A stretch of DNA of 64,000 bases from Alphaproteobacteria bacterium (GTDB lineage Bacteria > Pseudomonadota > Alphaproteobacteria > Micavibrionales > Micavibrionaceae), in the NCBI GenBank assembly GCA_020442385.1, contig JAGRKE010000014.1, positions 243,555 through 307,554 on the forward strand, read 5' to 3'. The position numbers and the translations under genes were made by a program. This document shows, one piece after another, positions 23,704-32,340 of this stretch. Within the stretch, counting starts at the first letter, position 1. Every line of letters begins with the position of its first letter. The notes beneath the pieces are model-generated. The model searched no databases. It saw nothing but the letters and a program-made list of their open reading frames with translations, and was not told the origin of the DNA.

Positions 23704-25593
23704 ATGAGTGATCAAAAACAAAATTTCAGCGCGGATGTGGCGCGGCTTCTCGATATCGTTGCGCATGCGCTGTACACCAATCACGATGTTTTCCTGCGCG
23801 AGCTGATTTCGAACGCCGCCGATGCGTGTGACCGCCTGCGCTATGACGCGATTGCCAAGCCGGAACTGATCAGCGATAACGCCAATTTCCGCATCCATAT
23901 CTATAAGGACAGCGATGCGCGCACCTTGACCATCACCGATAACGGCGTGGGGATGAGCAAGGCCGAGCTGGCCGATCATCTGGGTACGATTGCCAAATCC
24001 GGCACGGCCAAGCTGATGGAAAAAATGTCCAAGGCCAAAGACAATGCGGATCAGCTCAAACTCATCGGGCAATTTGGCGTTGGGTTTTACGCCAGCTATA
24101 TGGTTGCCGACACGGTCACAGTGATTAGCCGCAAAGCCGGCGGCAAGGCCGTGTGGGCATGGGAGTCAGACGGGCGTAGCGGTTTCACGGTGCGCAAACC
24201 GACCAAGGACGAAGAAGCCAAACTGGACGGGGAGCGCGGCACGGCGATTACCCTGCATATTAAGGATGAAGGCGCGGACTTCCTGCTCGATGAAAAAATC
24301 AAACAAACCGTGCAGCAATATTCAGACCATATCGATGTCAAAATCTTCCTCAGCACGCCGCAGGAAACCGAAGAGGGCGAAGGCCAGCCGATCAACAGCG
24401 CATCAGCCATTTGGACGCGCCCGAAAAATGAAATCACCAAAGAGCAATATACGGAATTTTATAAACACTTAACGGCCGGATTTGATGAGCCGCTGGTCAC
24501 ATCGCATTGGAAGGCCGAGGGCGTTATTCAATTTACCGCGCTGTTGTTCATTCCGACCCTGCGCCCGTGGGATTTATACGACCCATCGCGCAAACATTCC
24601 GTGCGGCTTTATGTGCGCCGGGTGTTCATCACCGATGATCTGGCCGAGCTGATGTATCCATGGCTGCGCTTTGTGCGCGGGGTAATCGATAGCGAGGACT
24701 TGCCGCTGAATATCAGCCGCGAAACGCTGCAATATAATCCGATCCTCAATAAAATCCGCTCCAGCGTTGCCAAACGGGTCTTGAGCGATCTGGACAAGCT
24801 TGCGCGCGATGATGCGCCGGGTTTTCTTGCCTTCTGGGGGCAGTTCGGCGCTGCGCTAAAAGAAGGGCTGTATGACGCACCCGAACACCGCGAGGCGATT
24901 TTCAAAGTCTGCCGCTTCCTTTCCACGCATGGGGACGGCGAAAAATTCGTTAGCCTTGATGAGTATGTTGAGCGCATGAGCGATGATCAGGACGAGATTT
25001 ACTATATCAGCGGCGAAGATGCGCAAGTGCTGAAAAACTCTCCGCAGCTTGAGGGCTTTAAAGCGCGCGAACGTGAAGTGCTGTTCTTCACCGATACGAT
25101 TGATGATTTCTGGCTGCAAAATGTTCACGACTATAAGGGCAAGACATTCAAATCCATCACCAAGGGCGATATCGATCTGGGTGATGATGAAGATTCTCAG
25201 GATGAAGAGAAAAAAGATGAGGCGAACAATAGCCCGCTCATCAGCGCGATCGGCGATGTCTTAAAAGACGAGGTCGACAGCGTGCGTTTTTCAAAACGCC
25301 TGACCGACTCCCCCGTCTGTCTTGTCGCGCCGGAAAGCGGTGTCGATATGCATATGGAGCGCGTTTTAAAAATTCACCAGAATTATGCCGGTGAGACCAA
25401 GCCTATTCTGGAGATCAATAAAAACCACGCGCTGATCAAAACGCTGGAGAGCCTTTCGGCCAACGATGATGCGTTTAAGGATGCGGCGTGGCTGCTGCTC
25501 GATCAAGCGCGCATCATTCAGGGCCAGCCTGTGAAAGACCTAGGTGCCTTCACCCGGCGCATGAGTGCGTTTCTCGAAAAAAGTTTGAAGTAA
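23704..25593 (+). CDS. htpG: Molecular chaperone HtpG (Hsp90)
   Basis: 629 residues. GHKL ATPase domain with ELISNAADACDRLRYDA, ITDNGVGMSK, LGTIAKSGT and GQFGVGFYASYMV; middle domain with RRVFITDD and PLNISRETLQ carrying the catalytic Arg; C-terminal dimerisation domain with the NHALI helix. It folds client proteins in the cytosol under stress. Length is normal. An acidic stretch (DLGDDEDSQDEEKKDEANN) marks the middle to C-terminal linker. Confidence 0.96.
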   Translation: MSDQKQNFSADVARLLDIVAHALYTNHDVFLRELISNAADACDRLRYDAIAKPELISDNANFRIHIYKDSDARTLTITDNGVGMSKAELADHLGTIAKSGTAKLMEKMSKAKDNADQLKLIGQFGVGFYASYMVADTVTVISRKAGGKAVWAWESDGRSGFTVRKPTKDEEAKLDGERGTAITLHIKDEGADFLLDEKIKQTVQQYSDHIDVKIFLSTPQETEEGEGQPINSASAIWTRPKNEITKEQYTEFYKHLTAGFDEPLVTSHWKAEGVIQFTALLFIPTLRPWDLYDPSRKHSVRLYVRRVFITDDLAELMYPWLRFVRGVIDSEDLPLNISRETLQYNPILNKIRSSVAKRVLSDLDKLARDDAPGFLAFWGQFGAALKEGLYDAPEHREAIFKVCRFLSTHGDGEKFVSLDEYVERMSDDQDEIYYISGEDAQVLKNSPQLEGFKAREREVLFFTDTIDDFWLQNVHDYKGKTFKSITKGDIDLGDDEDSQDEEKKDEANNSPLISAIGDVLKDEVDSVRFSKRLTDSPVCLVAPESGVDMHMERVLKIHQNYAGETKPILEINKNHALIKTLESLSANDDAFKDAAWLLLDQARIIQGQPVKDLGAFTRRMSAFLEKSLK

Positions 25594-25596
25594 GTT

Positions 25597-26532
25597 TTAC
25601 GGTGGAGAACGGCGGCACACGCCCGTCGTCTCGGATGTTGGGGTGTAATAACAACCGGGCGCCGAGCACACCATATCTGTGTAATGATCAAATCCCACAT
25701 CACCGGCCGCACCGCCCGTCACCTGAACGCCCAGTGGAATTGGTGCTTCGGGACATGTTAAATCCAGCATCGCAGAGCGGGTTTGAATGGCATCCATCCC
25801 ACCATTGGTTGCCGGTGTTGCCGCAGGCGGATTGGCCCCGGCAATCGCGTTTGCCCAATCCGCATTACGTGTTCCCGCCGGGCATTGCATCGGCAGATCG
25901 CGGTAATCATTTGCAGCCAAATCAGAAAACTTAAAAAATGTGTCTTCATCAAAATTATTACATTTGAGGAAGCTCCAGATCACATTCATAGAATCGCAAA
26001 CGCCGCCTCCGCCCGTTCCGTCATAAACACCGCCGCCAAGCGAGTGATAAAAATTTTCCGACAGATAATTCTGTAAGACCGGATCGACAAGCAGCTCCAG
26101 CGGATCACCGCCCGCATTGGCAATAATGCCGCCAAGAAGACCTTCGCCCACGCTCTCAATAATGCCCTCAAGCCCGCTGCTGTCGCCGAGCAATATGGCT
26201 TGCGCAGCCGCCAGCGCCGTCAGCTCAATCATCATGCTTGTGATATCCCCATCATCAAGGGCGGATGTGGAACTCCAGACCATACCATACTGACGCAATT
26301 CATTGCGCCGCTGCGCGAAACAGGAATATTCCAAAACGCTGTCGGGCTTTAAAATCAGCTTTTCAGCAACCTCCATCTCGCGCTGCCCTTCCATCCATGC
26401 ACGATCGGACAGCACATCGTAAACCTGCGTATCACAGGAGGTGCCGGGCAAAACTTCTGCCCACGCGCTCAGCGATAAAACACTGAAAAACATAATGAAA
26501 ATTGAAAATAAGGGTAAACGCACCTTTTTCAA
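25597..26532 (-). CDS. Secreted cysteine-containing protein, function unknown
   Basis: 311 residues with a Sec signal peptide (MKKVRLPLFSIFIMFFSVLSLSAWA). The mature part has about ten Cys residues spread in pairs (TSCDTQ, YSCFAQRR, VCDSMN, LKCNN, MQCPAG, LTCPEA, VCSAPGCYY, VCRRS), which suggests disulfides and a periplasmic or surface location. A Gly-rich loop (GGGVYDGTGGGG) lies in the middle. Not recognised. It is convergent with htpG, with 3 bp between stops. Confidence 0.6.
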   Translation of the reverse strand: MKKVRLPLFSIFIMFFSVLSLSAWAEVLPGTSCDTQVYDVLSDRAWMEGQREMEVAEKLILKPDSVLEYSCFAQRRNELRQYGMVWSSTSALDDGDITSMMIELTALAAAQAILLGDSSGLEGIIESVGEGLLGGIIANAGGDPLELLVDPVLQNYLSENFYHSLGGGVYDGTGGGGVCDSMNVIWSFLKCNNFDEDTFFKFSDLAANDYRDLPMQCPAGTRNADWANAIAGANPPAATPATNGGMDAIQTRSAMLDLTCPEAPIPLGVQVTGGAAGDVGFDHYTDMVCSAPGCYYTPTSETTGVCRRSPP

Positions 26533-26615
26533 AACCCCAGCTCACTCGCTACCATTAACTCACTCATTATTTTAGCACAGACTGTGCGTAGGTGCATAAT
26601 TTATAAGGAATTTTT

Positions 26616-27026
26616 CTACAACATGCCCTGATAGTGACGCTCGGCCATTTCACTGATTTCATCATCGGAGAAGTCAAAATGCCGCCCCAACTCTTCAATC
26701 ATAACATGGCGGATCAAAACACCGAGATCATCCCCGCTCTCACACCACATATCCAAGATCGGACGGCGGTAGAGCACAAGCACATCGTCATCATTCGCGC
26801 TTTTACGCTCAACACCGGGAGAGATTTCTTTGCCGCTTTTATATAGCGCGAGCAGTTCATAGGGGTCTTCCAAATCCAAATCTTGCTCAGTCACTTCATC
26901 GGGAAATTCTTCAACAATAACCGTTAAATCATCTGAAAATTCCGCCAACTCTTCAGGCAGCAGTTCTTGCGCTTCTTCGGCCATCACCTCAAAGTCGTCA
27001 CTGCTCGGTGGAACCGAGAAGTTCAT
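26616..27026 (-). CDS. DUF1025-type zincin-fold protein with degenerate HExxH
   Basis: 136 residues from ATG 27026; an upstream in-frame ATG at 27098 would add 24 unconserved residues. Family features: MAEEAQELLPEELAEF near the start, VEEFP, LALYKSG, LVLYRRPILDMW and the C-terminal IEELGRHFDFSDDEI. In the metallopeptidase family the last block is usually HExxHHFGxSD; here the first His is Glu and the second is Arg, so two zinc ligands are missing. It may be a non-catalytic relative. A highly acidic N-terminal half is also seen. Confidence 0.65.
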   Translation of the reverse strand: MNFSVPPSSDDFEVMAEEAQELLPEELAEFSDDLTVIVEEFPDEVTEQDLDLEDPYELLALYKSGKEISPGVERKSANDDDVLVLYRRPILDMWCESGDDLGVLIRHVMIEELGRHFDFSDDEISEMAERHYQGML

Positions 27027-27127
27027 GATGATCTGTTTATTGCTCAATGACACAGTATTGCTCCCAAAGCCCTGACCCTTGACCTGAATGCCCCGCATCT
27101 TGCGAGACCAGCCTTACGTGCTTATGT

Positions 27128-27147
27128 TAGATTCGTTTATGAATCTA
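27128..27147. promoter_or_regulatory. 7-bp inverted repeat, possible operator
   Basis: TAGATTC-GTTTAT-GAATCTA, exact arms, 22 bases before the small ORF at 27170. Confidence 0.35.
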
Positions 27148-27169
27148 CGATGATTTGGGAGTTCATACA

Positions 27170-27238
27170 ATGCCCGACACTCAAACACCCCCAGACCTTA
27201 CACATAAGGTTTTTAAAATCGGGCGGTGGACGTGCTAA
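27170..27238 (+). CDS. Possible 22-residue peptide or gene remnant
   Basis: ATG at 27170 is preceded by GGGAG at a good distance (8 bases). The frame reads MPDTQTPPDLTHKVFKIGRW then TC and TAA. It could be a true small peptide, a leader, or the 5' remnant of a gene cut off by the acquisition of the AT-rich gene next to it. Nothing shows which. Confidence 0.3.
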   Translation: MPDTQTPPDLTHKVFKIGRWTC

Positions 27239-27241
27239 CCG

Positions 27242-28309
27242 CTAGCTTTGAGCTGGCTTTAATAACGTCGCTTTATTTGCTTCTAATGCCTGCTCTTCCA
27301 GCATTAACCGCTTAACAGACTTAATTGCCATTTCCAAAATCATAACACCTGTATCTTCTTTGTTTTCACGAGCAATTTTCTGGTGCACGTTTGCAATTAA
27401 ATCTAAAACCTCTTCCCAGCTAGGGTTTGGGTTTTTCTTAATAAGCGCAATGTAAGAATTTTTTGCATCTCGTTTTACACGAGACATCATATCTCTAATA
27501 CTGTGTTGTTTTTGACCAGCAATTTTAGCGGAGCTTCTCAAGACTCTGGCAAAATATTTATTATGCTCAACAGGGTTTTCGCTCACCTCAGGATTGTTGA
27601 CAAGATCCCATATATTTTTAAGCCGCATCTCATCCCGACACTCAACCCCGGCCGGTGTAACCTGTATCACGGCGTATTCATGGCTTTTTATCAGCGCGCT
27701 TATTTTATTAAACTCCCGAGAAAACGTCTCAACCGTACCATCTCGATAAGGCCGTTTTGTCGGAAGATGTATAATCATAGGTAACTTGTCGACTCCATAC
27801 AGATAACCATTTGGACTGGGAATAGAGCGTAAATACGCCGAAAAACGGTCAAGAGCAACATTGGTCAAATCACGGGTTTCAATTGTATCACGAGAGCTTT
27901 TGCGTGCCCTATCCTGAGAAACAATCGCATTAAAATGACCATGCATTTCTGCATAACGGTGCAAATACCAGTCTTTCTTTCCAACCCAGCCTTGCAAATA
28001 CACTGAGGACACGTAGCCATATTTATGCAACTGAGGCGCAAGGTAATGCGGCAGATTTTCATCAAGCAAGAGGCGTAAATTCTCTTGCGGCTTACCTGAA
28101 ATTTTTTCGTAAGTTTCGGGGAAATGCTCGTACAACCAAGACGTGACTTTTTTCACGTCTTTTTTTGTCATGCCCAAACTCTGTGCAGCAACTTTTAAGC
28201 CTTCGTCATCCAGTGTTGCAAGCGATTGCCCAATAAACACATTCAAGCGTTCAGCTTTCTCCAGCGCGCTTAAATGTTCAGAAGGATTACTCAGTTCCGT
28301 TTGCAGCAT
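27242..28309 (-). CDS. Protein with embedded PIN-like (DUF5615-type) domain
   Basis: 355 residues. After a ~75-residue helical N-terminus comes RLLLDENLPHYLAPQLHKYG (about residues 77-97) and, about 45 residues later, AIVSQDRARK. This is the DUF5615/Mut7-C-like PIN order 'LLDENLP...L...G....D.D', in which Asp and Glu bind metal. The remaining ~215 residues are charged and helical, with no known domain. Free-standing DUF5615 proteins are about 110 residues and occur in toxin-antitoxin-like pairs; this version is three times longer and alone. The gene is AT-rich relative to its neighbours. Confidence 0.55.
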   Translation of the reverse strand: MLQTELSNPSEHLSALEKAERLNVFIGQSLATLDDEGLKVAAQSLGMTKKDVKKVTSWLYEHFPETYEKISGKPQENLRLLLDENLPHYLAPQLHKYGYVSSVYLQGWVGKKDWYLHRYAEMHGHFNAIVSQDRARKSSRDTIETRDLTNVALDRFSAYLRSIPSPNGYLYGVDKLPMIIHLPTKRPYRDGTVETFSREFNKISALIKSHEYAVIQVTPAGVECRDEMRLKNIWDLVNNPEVSENPVEHNKYFARVLRSSAKIAGQKQHSIRDMMSRVKRDAKNSYIALIKKNPNPSWEEVLDLIANVHQKIARENKEDTGVMILEMAIKSVKRLMLEEQALEANKATLLKPAQS

Positions 28310-28458
28310 ATTTTATGTGAATAAATGATCCCACAAACAAAAACAAGTCTATAATTTTGAATCATGAACGACTACGCCACAGGCGCTTAAGCCCTCTTTA
28401 TTGTTTGAAAAATATCGTGTAGTGTTCTCGAAAATTAAAATCTCCTCAAAGGTTTAGA

Positions 28459-28944
28459 ATGGTTGAAAAAATCCTCGACGCATTGAATGCACATAACATC
28501 AATATGGCCACGGGCGTTCCCGATGGCTGGATCGTGCCGATCATTAACGGCCTCAGCAATGATGATCGTTTTGATTACATCGCCGCGGCCCGCGAAGAAG
28601 AATGCTTCGGCATCGCCGCCGGCATCGCGATGAGCGGCAAGCGCGTTCTGGTTGTCATGCAAAATTCCGGCTTTCTAAATTCCGTCGGCGCTTACACCAC
28701 TCTGTGTCAAAAATATCAAACGCCTTTTGTATGCCTGATCGCGCATCGCGGCGGCATTAATGACGCGAACGGTTACGATCCCAATAAATATCGTTCTTTT
28801 GAGGCCATTACGCGCGGCATGAATTTATTCGTTCATGAAACAACATGGGAAACGATTGCGACTGACATTCCCAAAGCCATGGCACGATCAGAAGGCGCGG
28901 GCGAGCCGAGCTTTGTAACTCTGACAGACAGGCCCGCATCATGA
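28459..28944 (+). CDS. Sulfopyruvate/phosphonopyruvate decarboxylase-like, alpha (PYR) subunit
   Basis: 161 residues matching the N-terminal half of ThDP decarboxylases of the ComD type: TGVPDGWIVPIING, AAREEECFGIAAGIAMSGKR (catalytic Glu), MQNSGFLNSVGAYTTL and LIAHRGGINDANGYDP. It overlaps the next gene by 4 bp (ATGA). ComD/ComE decarboxylate sulfopyruvate; close relatives act on phosphonopyruvate. No coenzyme M or phosphonate biosynthesis gene is nearby, so the substrate is open. Confidence 0.75.
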   Translation: MVEKILDALNAHNINMATGVPDGWIVPIINGLSNDDRFDYIAAAREEECFGIAAGIAMSGKRVLVVMQNSGFLNSVGAYTTLCQKYQTPFVCLIAHRGGINDANGYDPNKYRSFEAITRGMNLFVHETTWETIATDIPKAMARSEGAGEPSFVTLTDRPAS

Positions 28945-29516
28945 AACAAGCAAAAGCTTTTGAAATCCTGTCCGCCTATGCGCAAAGCCAAAATGCGCTG
29001 GTTGTCTCTGATATCGGCTCACAATCTTTATGGCTGAAAGCCGCAGGCGATCGTGATGAGAACCTCTATCTTTCAGGCCCGATGGGGATGGCCTCTTCCG
29101 TTGCACTCGGCGTTGCGATGGCGAACAAAGACCGGCTGGTCATTGCCGCGTGCGGTGACGGCGCGCTGGGCATGAACATGACATCGCTGGCGACCATATC
29201 GCATGCAAAACCATCGAACCTGATCGTTGTCGTTTTGGATAACGGTATATATGAGTTCACGAATTCCCTGCCCGTTCCGGCCCTTGGCGTTGATTGGAGC
29301 AAAATCTCCGAAACCTACACAGGCTTCGAAAGCACAGTTGATTTGGGCGAGATTGAGCAATTGGATACAAAAAACGGTCCGCATTTCGTTCACGCCCCGA
29401 TTGAAGGCGGAGAGCTGCCGCCCGGCCCCGGTGTGCATCCCGTTGATGTCCATCACCGCTTTAAAAAGCTGCTCAGCGCGCACAATGTGAAGAACTCAAC
29501 AAAACAGCAATGCTAG
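28941..29516 (+). CDS. Sulfopyruvate/phosphonopyruvate decarboxylase-like, beta (ThDP-binding) subunit
   Basis: 191 residues, the C-terminal half: VVSDIGSQSLWLKA, SGPMGMASSVALGVAMA and the ThDP motif GDGALGMNMTSLATIS ending in LDNGIYE (GDG-x(about 26)-N). Together with the gene before it, it should form an alpha-beta enzyme with the cofactor at the interface. Length is that of ComE. Confidence 0.78.
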   Translation: MKQAKAFEILSAYAQSQNALVVSDIGSQSLWLKAAGDRDENLYLSGPMGMASSVALGVAMANKDRLVIAACGDGALGMNMTSLATISHAKPSNLIVVVLDNGIYEFTNSLPVPALGVDWSKISETYTGFESTVDLGEIEQLDTKNGPHFVHAPIEGGELPPGPGVHPVDVHHRFKKLLSAHNVKNSTKQQC

Positions 29517-29576
29517 GGTTTATTGTTTTTTAAGATTCATGTAGGATAATAGAAGAAGTTAGCAGGAGGCCAACTT

Positions 29577-29756
29577 ATGACATCAATTCCCGCAGCATTA
29601 GCGGCGCAGCAAGCAATCTTACAGCAAAATGTAGCCCTGTCGGTGATCAAGCAAAATGCACAAGCTGATCAGGCCTTTGCCAATGTTATCAAAGAAACCA
29701 TTGAAAACACACCGCAACCTGGTGGTCGTGGTTCTAATGTAAATATTCGGGTTTAA
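29577..29756 (+). CDS. YjfB-like putative motility protein
   Basis: A 59-residue ORF below the usual size cut-off. ATG 29577 has a full AGGAGG seven bases upstream. The order matches YjfB-type proteins: LAAQQAILQQNVALSVIKQN, an amphipathic helix, and a C-terminal GSNVNIRV (family 'GxNIDIxV'). The family is linked to motility by annotation only. No flagellar gene is near. Confidence 0.65.
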   Translation: MTSIPAALAAQQAILQQNVALSVIKQNAQADQAFANVIKETIENTPQPGGRGSNVNIRV

Positions 29757-29758
29757 AA

Positions 29759-29986
29759 CTAAACCAACTCCCACGCTACATTCCATCTTTCCCGCAAGCG
29801 TTTTGCATGCTCAATCACACGAAAGCACAAATATTCGGTGCTATGCTCCCCCATGATCGCCTGTAAGTTTTCCGCCGCCATTTCAAACTGAATCAGTTCG
29901 GTTTCCAAGTCACTCATCGCAGTTAAAATCTTATCTCTTTGCGGTGATCTTTTATAAAGCGGGCGTTTGAACAATGTTCTGAACAT
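29759..29986 (-). CDS. Hypothetical protein, 75 aa
   Basis: A small helical protein with a basic N-terminus (MFRTLFKRPLYKRSPQRDK) and a helix pair. Not recognised. The ATG is preceded by GGAGAG in a good position. It is convergent with the YjfB-like gene, 2 bp between stops. Confidence 0.45.
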   Translation of the reverse strand: MFRTLFKRPLYKRSPQRDKILTAMSDLETELIQFEMAAENLQAIMGEHSTEYLCFRVIEHAKRLRERWNVAWELV

Positions 29987-30014
29987 GCGTATCTCTCCTT
30001 CTTTTTTGCTCTAC

Positions 30015-30079
30015 TGTCATCCCGAGCGAAGTCGAGGGATCTTAGATCCCTCCATGCGCTGCGCTTAGTCGGGATGACA
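30015..30079. repeat. Palindromic element (family 1), intergenic copy
   Basis: 65 bp, TGTCATCCCGA... to ...TCGGGATGACA. In the reverse orientation it aligns along its whole length with the 65-bp copy inside ygfZ, differing at scattered positions. Confidence 0.9.
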
Positions 30080-30085
30080 TTGATA

Positions 30086-30280
30086 TTGAGGGCACCAAAG
30101 GGGTGCCGGGAGTTTCGTAACATGCACAAAGCCATGTGGACCTATTCCCCGAAGGTATTGTATTCAGCCCACTCCCGACGCAAGGGAAAGTAGCCTACAA
30201 CAAAATGCAGGCATAACAAACCGCTCGTATCGGGAGCGGAACCGCTTTGTACAACGTTACGAAACGTCAAAATCACAATA
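30086..30280. ncRNA. Candidate structured RNA, strand uncertain
   Basis: Stems visible: GGCACC/GGTGCC at about 30090-30106, CGGGAGT closing with ACTCCCG about 60 bases later, ACATG/CATGT and ACCT/AGGT inside it, and CCGCTC/GAGCGG near 30225. The long closing stem with a bulged interior resembles the plan of 6S RNA, but I cannot recognise a conserved 6S sequence. It lies downstream of hemA with no coding frame. Confidence 0.25.
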
Positions 30281-30285
30281 GCAAA

Positions 30286-30306
30286 AACTTTCCAAAATAG
30301 AAAGTT
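30286..30306 (-). terminator. Possible terminator after hemA
   Basis: AACTTTC/GAAAGTT stem with a 7-base loop, followed on the minus strand by TTTTGC. The stem is AT-rich, so strength is doubtful. Confidence 0.3.
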
Positions 30307-30336
30307 CTTTATTTAAACAATCATGAGTTTATATCT

Positions 30337-31560
30337 TTAAGCCACCGCGCTGAGCAGATGGTGAGAGGCCCACAGCTCTTGTAGAACTTGTGCCATATGG
30401 CGGATATCTTCCTCAGAATGCGCGGCGGTCGCAGTCAGGCGCAGGCGTTCTGTGCCGCGCGGCACGGTTGGGTAATTAATCGGCTGCACATAGATATCGT
30501 AATCATCCATCAAAATATCGGTCACTTCACGGCAGCAATTCGGCTCACCCACGACGAGCGGCACAATATGGCTCTCCCCTTCCATGAAGGGCATACCCGC
30601 ATCCCGGAGCAAACCCTTAAACAGCGCAACATTGCGGCGCATTCTCTCACGCTCGATCTGTGAGGTTTTCAAATGCTCTACTGCCGCACGCGATGCCGCC
30701 AAAACGGACGGCGGAAGGCTGGTGGTAAAAATAAAGCCGGAAGCAAAAGAGCGGATCGCGTCAATCACCGCGCGCTTGCCGGTGATGAAACCGCCCATAC
30801 AGCCATACGCCTTACCAAATGTGCCTTCGATAATATCAATGCGCTCCATCAGGCCGCGCTCTTCCGCAACGCCGCCGCCGCGCGGACCGTAAATGCCCAC
30901 CGCATGCACCTCATCCAGATAGGTCATGGCGTTGTATTTATCCGCCAGATCGCAGGTTTCCTTGATTGGCGCGATGTCACCATCCATCGAATAGACAGAT
31001 TCAAAGGCGATAATCTTCGGACGCTTCGGATCAATGGATTTAAGAATTTCTTCCAAATGCTCCATGTCGTTATGGCGGTAGATAATCTTTTCCTGCTTGG
31101 AGCTTTTAATGCCGTGAATCATCGAGGCATGATTCATTTCATCGGAAATAAACACACAATCGGGAAGCAGCTTACCCAGCGTGCTGAGCGCCCCTTCATT
31201 GGCGACATAGCCGGACGAAAAGACCAAACCGGCCTCTTTATTATGAAGATCGGCAACGGATTGTTCCAGCTCCACATGATAGCGGGTTGTGCCGGAGATA
31301 TTGCGCGTACCGCCCGCGCCCGCTCCTGTGGAATCCAGCGCTTCTTTCGCGGCGGCGATCACTTTGGGGTGTTGGCCCATGCCGACATAATCGTTTGAGC
31401 ACCAAATAGTAATCTCTTTAACCGAACCATCGGGCGCGTAATAATTCGCTTTTGGGAAATTTCCGACAATGCGCTCAATCGCTGCAAAATAGCGGTAGCG
31501 GCCTTCTTGTTTAATTCCCTCAATACAGGCTTCGAAATGGCTGTTGTAATCGATGGTCAT
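30337..31560 (-). CDS. hemA: 5-aminolevulinate synthase
   Basis: 407 residues, PLP-dependent alpha-oxoamine synthase. It condenses glycine with succinyl-CoA (Shemin pathway), the alphaproteobacterial route to heme. Motifs: [52 protein letters not shown] and the PLP lysine in [12 protein letters not shown]. Length is standard. Confidence 0.95.
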   Translation of the reverse strand: MTIDYNSHFEACIEGIKQEGRYRYFAAIERIVGNFPKANYYAPDGSVKEITIWCSNDYVGMGQHPKVIAAAKEALDSTGAGAGGTRNISGTTRYHVELEQSVADLHNKEAGLVFSSGYVANEGALSTLGKLLPDCVFISDEMNHASMIHGIKSSKQEKIIYRHNDMEHLEEILKSIDPKRPKIIAFESVYSMDGDIAPIKETCDLADKYNAMTYLDEVHAVGIYGPRGGGVAEERGLMERIDIIEGTFGKAYGCMGGFITGKRAVIDAIRSFASGFIFTTSLPPSVLAASRAAVEHLKTSQIERERMRRNVALFKGLLRDAGMPFMEGESHIVPLVVGEPNCCREVTDILMDDYDIYVQPINYPTVPRGTERLRLTATAAHSEEDIRHMAQVLQELWASHHLLSAVA

Positions 31561-31682
31561 AATATATCGCGATCCGAATTAATTTTGCTTTTTGTCTTAT
31601 TGCACTGGGGCTTACTTTACAAGGCCAAACACGCAATGTCTTTGATTTTCATCAAATCCGCATACAAGCGAACATAAGCTTA

Positions 31683-32264
31683 TTATAAGCCAAACATGTT
31701 CACAAGCTGCTCGGCCCGGCTTAAATCTTTATCGAGCGCGGCCATCGTTTTACCCATATCGGGCGTATCATCTTTTTGCCAGGTCCGCAGAACATTCAGA
31801 TACACGCCCGTCAGCCCTGTCACCTTCAGCGCGCCGCGCAGGCCCGTTGTCTCAACTCCGGCAGCTTCGAGCATCCATGTCATAGAACGGCACAAATGGG
31901 GCATACTGATCACCGCCTGTTTCGGATCGAGCTTGAAAGAGCCGAGAATAGCCACCAACCCTTCGCGGTATTCATTCAGGATATCAAAACGCTCCATCAT
32001 CACATCAAACAAACGGTCGCGCGCATTCATCTCAAAATCCGGCTCACCGATATTTTCCAGCACCTGACGGTCGATGCGCCGCCCCAGCGCGGTTAGAATA
32101 TCGCTCTTATCCTCGAAATAATCATGCAACTGCGCCAGATCAATCTGCGCCTCCTGCGCCAGATCGCGCAAAGAGAGCTGATCCCAGCCGCGCGCTGCCG
32201 CCATTTTCAGGGCGATCTCGATCAGCTTTTGCTTATCCGCTGTTTTGGTTGCTGTTGCAGGCAT
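31683..32264 (-). CDS. COQ9-like / TetR-fold protein
   Basis: 193 residues. An N-terminal TetR-type helix-turn-helix (KQKLIEIALKMAAARGWDQLSLRDLAQEAQIDLAQLHDYF, about residues 11-50) is followed by a helical domain with MPHLCRSMTWMLEAAGVET. The length and the C-terminal segment match alphaproteobacterial COQ9-like proteins, which bind lipids and help ubiquinone synthesis, better than classical TetR repressors. Both readings are possible. Confidence 0.65.
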   Translation of the reverse strand: MPATATKTADKQKLIEIALKMAAARGWDQLSLRDLAQEAQIDLAQLHDYFEDKSDILTALGRRIDRQVLENIGEPDFEMNARDRLFDVMMERFDILNEYREGLVAILGSFKLDPKQAVISMPHLCRSMTWMLEAAGVETTGLRGALKVTGLTGVYLNVLRTWQKDDTPDMGKTMAALDKDLSRAEQLVNMFGL

Positions 32265-32340
32265 GGCTCTTGGTTTTTACCTCTCTATAGGTTAGAGATA
32301 TAGCCACAAACTGAAGAATCACACAAGGAATAGAAGAAAT

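Larger units (their letters stand above)
29987..30336. other. 350-bp intergenic region with repeat and structured segment
   Basis: Holds the family-1 palindrome (30015-30079), then a segment dense in stems (30086-30280) and an AT-rich hairpin near the end of hemA (30286-30306). No protein-coding frame is convincing. Confidence 0.5.

Noticed and set aside
25488..25934. 148-codon + strand frame over the end of htpG
   Set aside because: It runs across the htpG stop and opposite the secreted orphan; no start signal or family.
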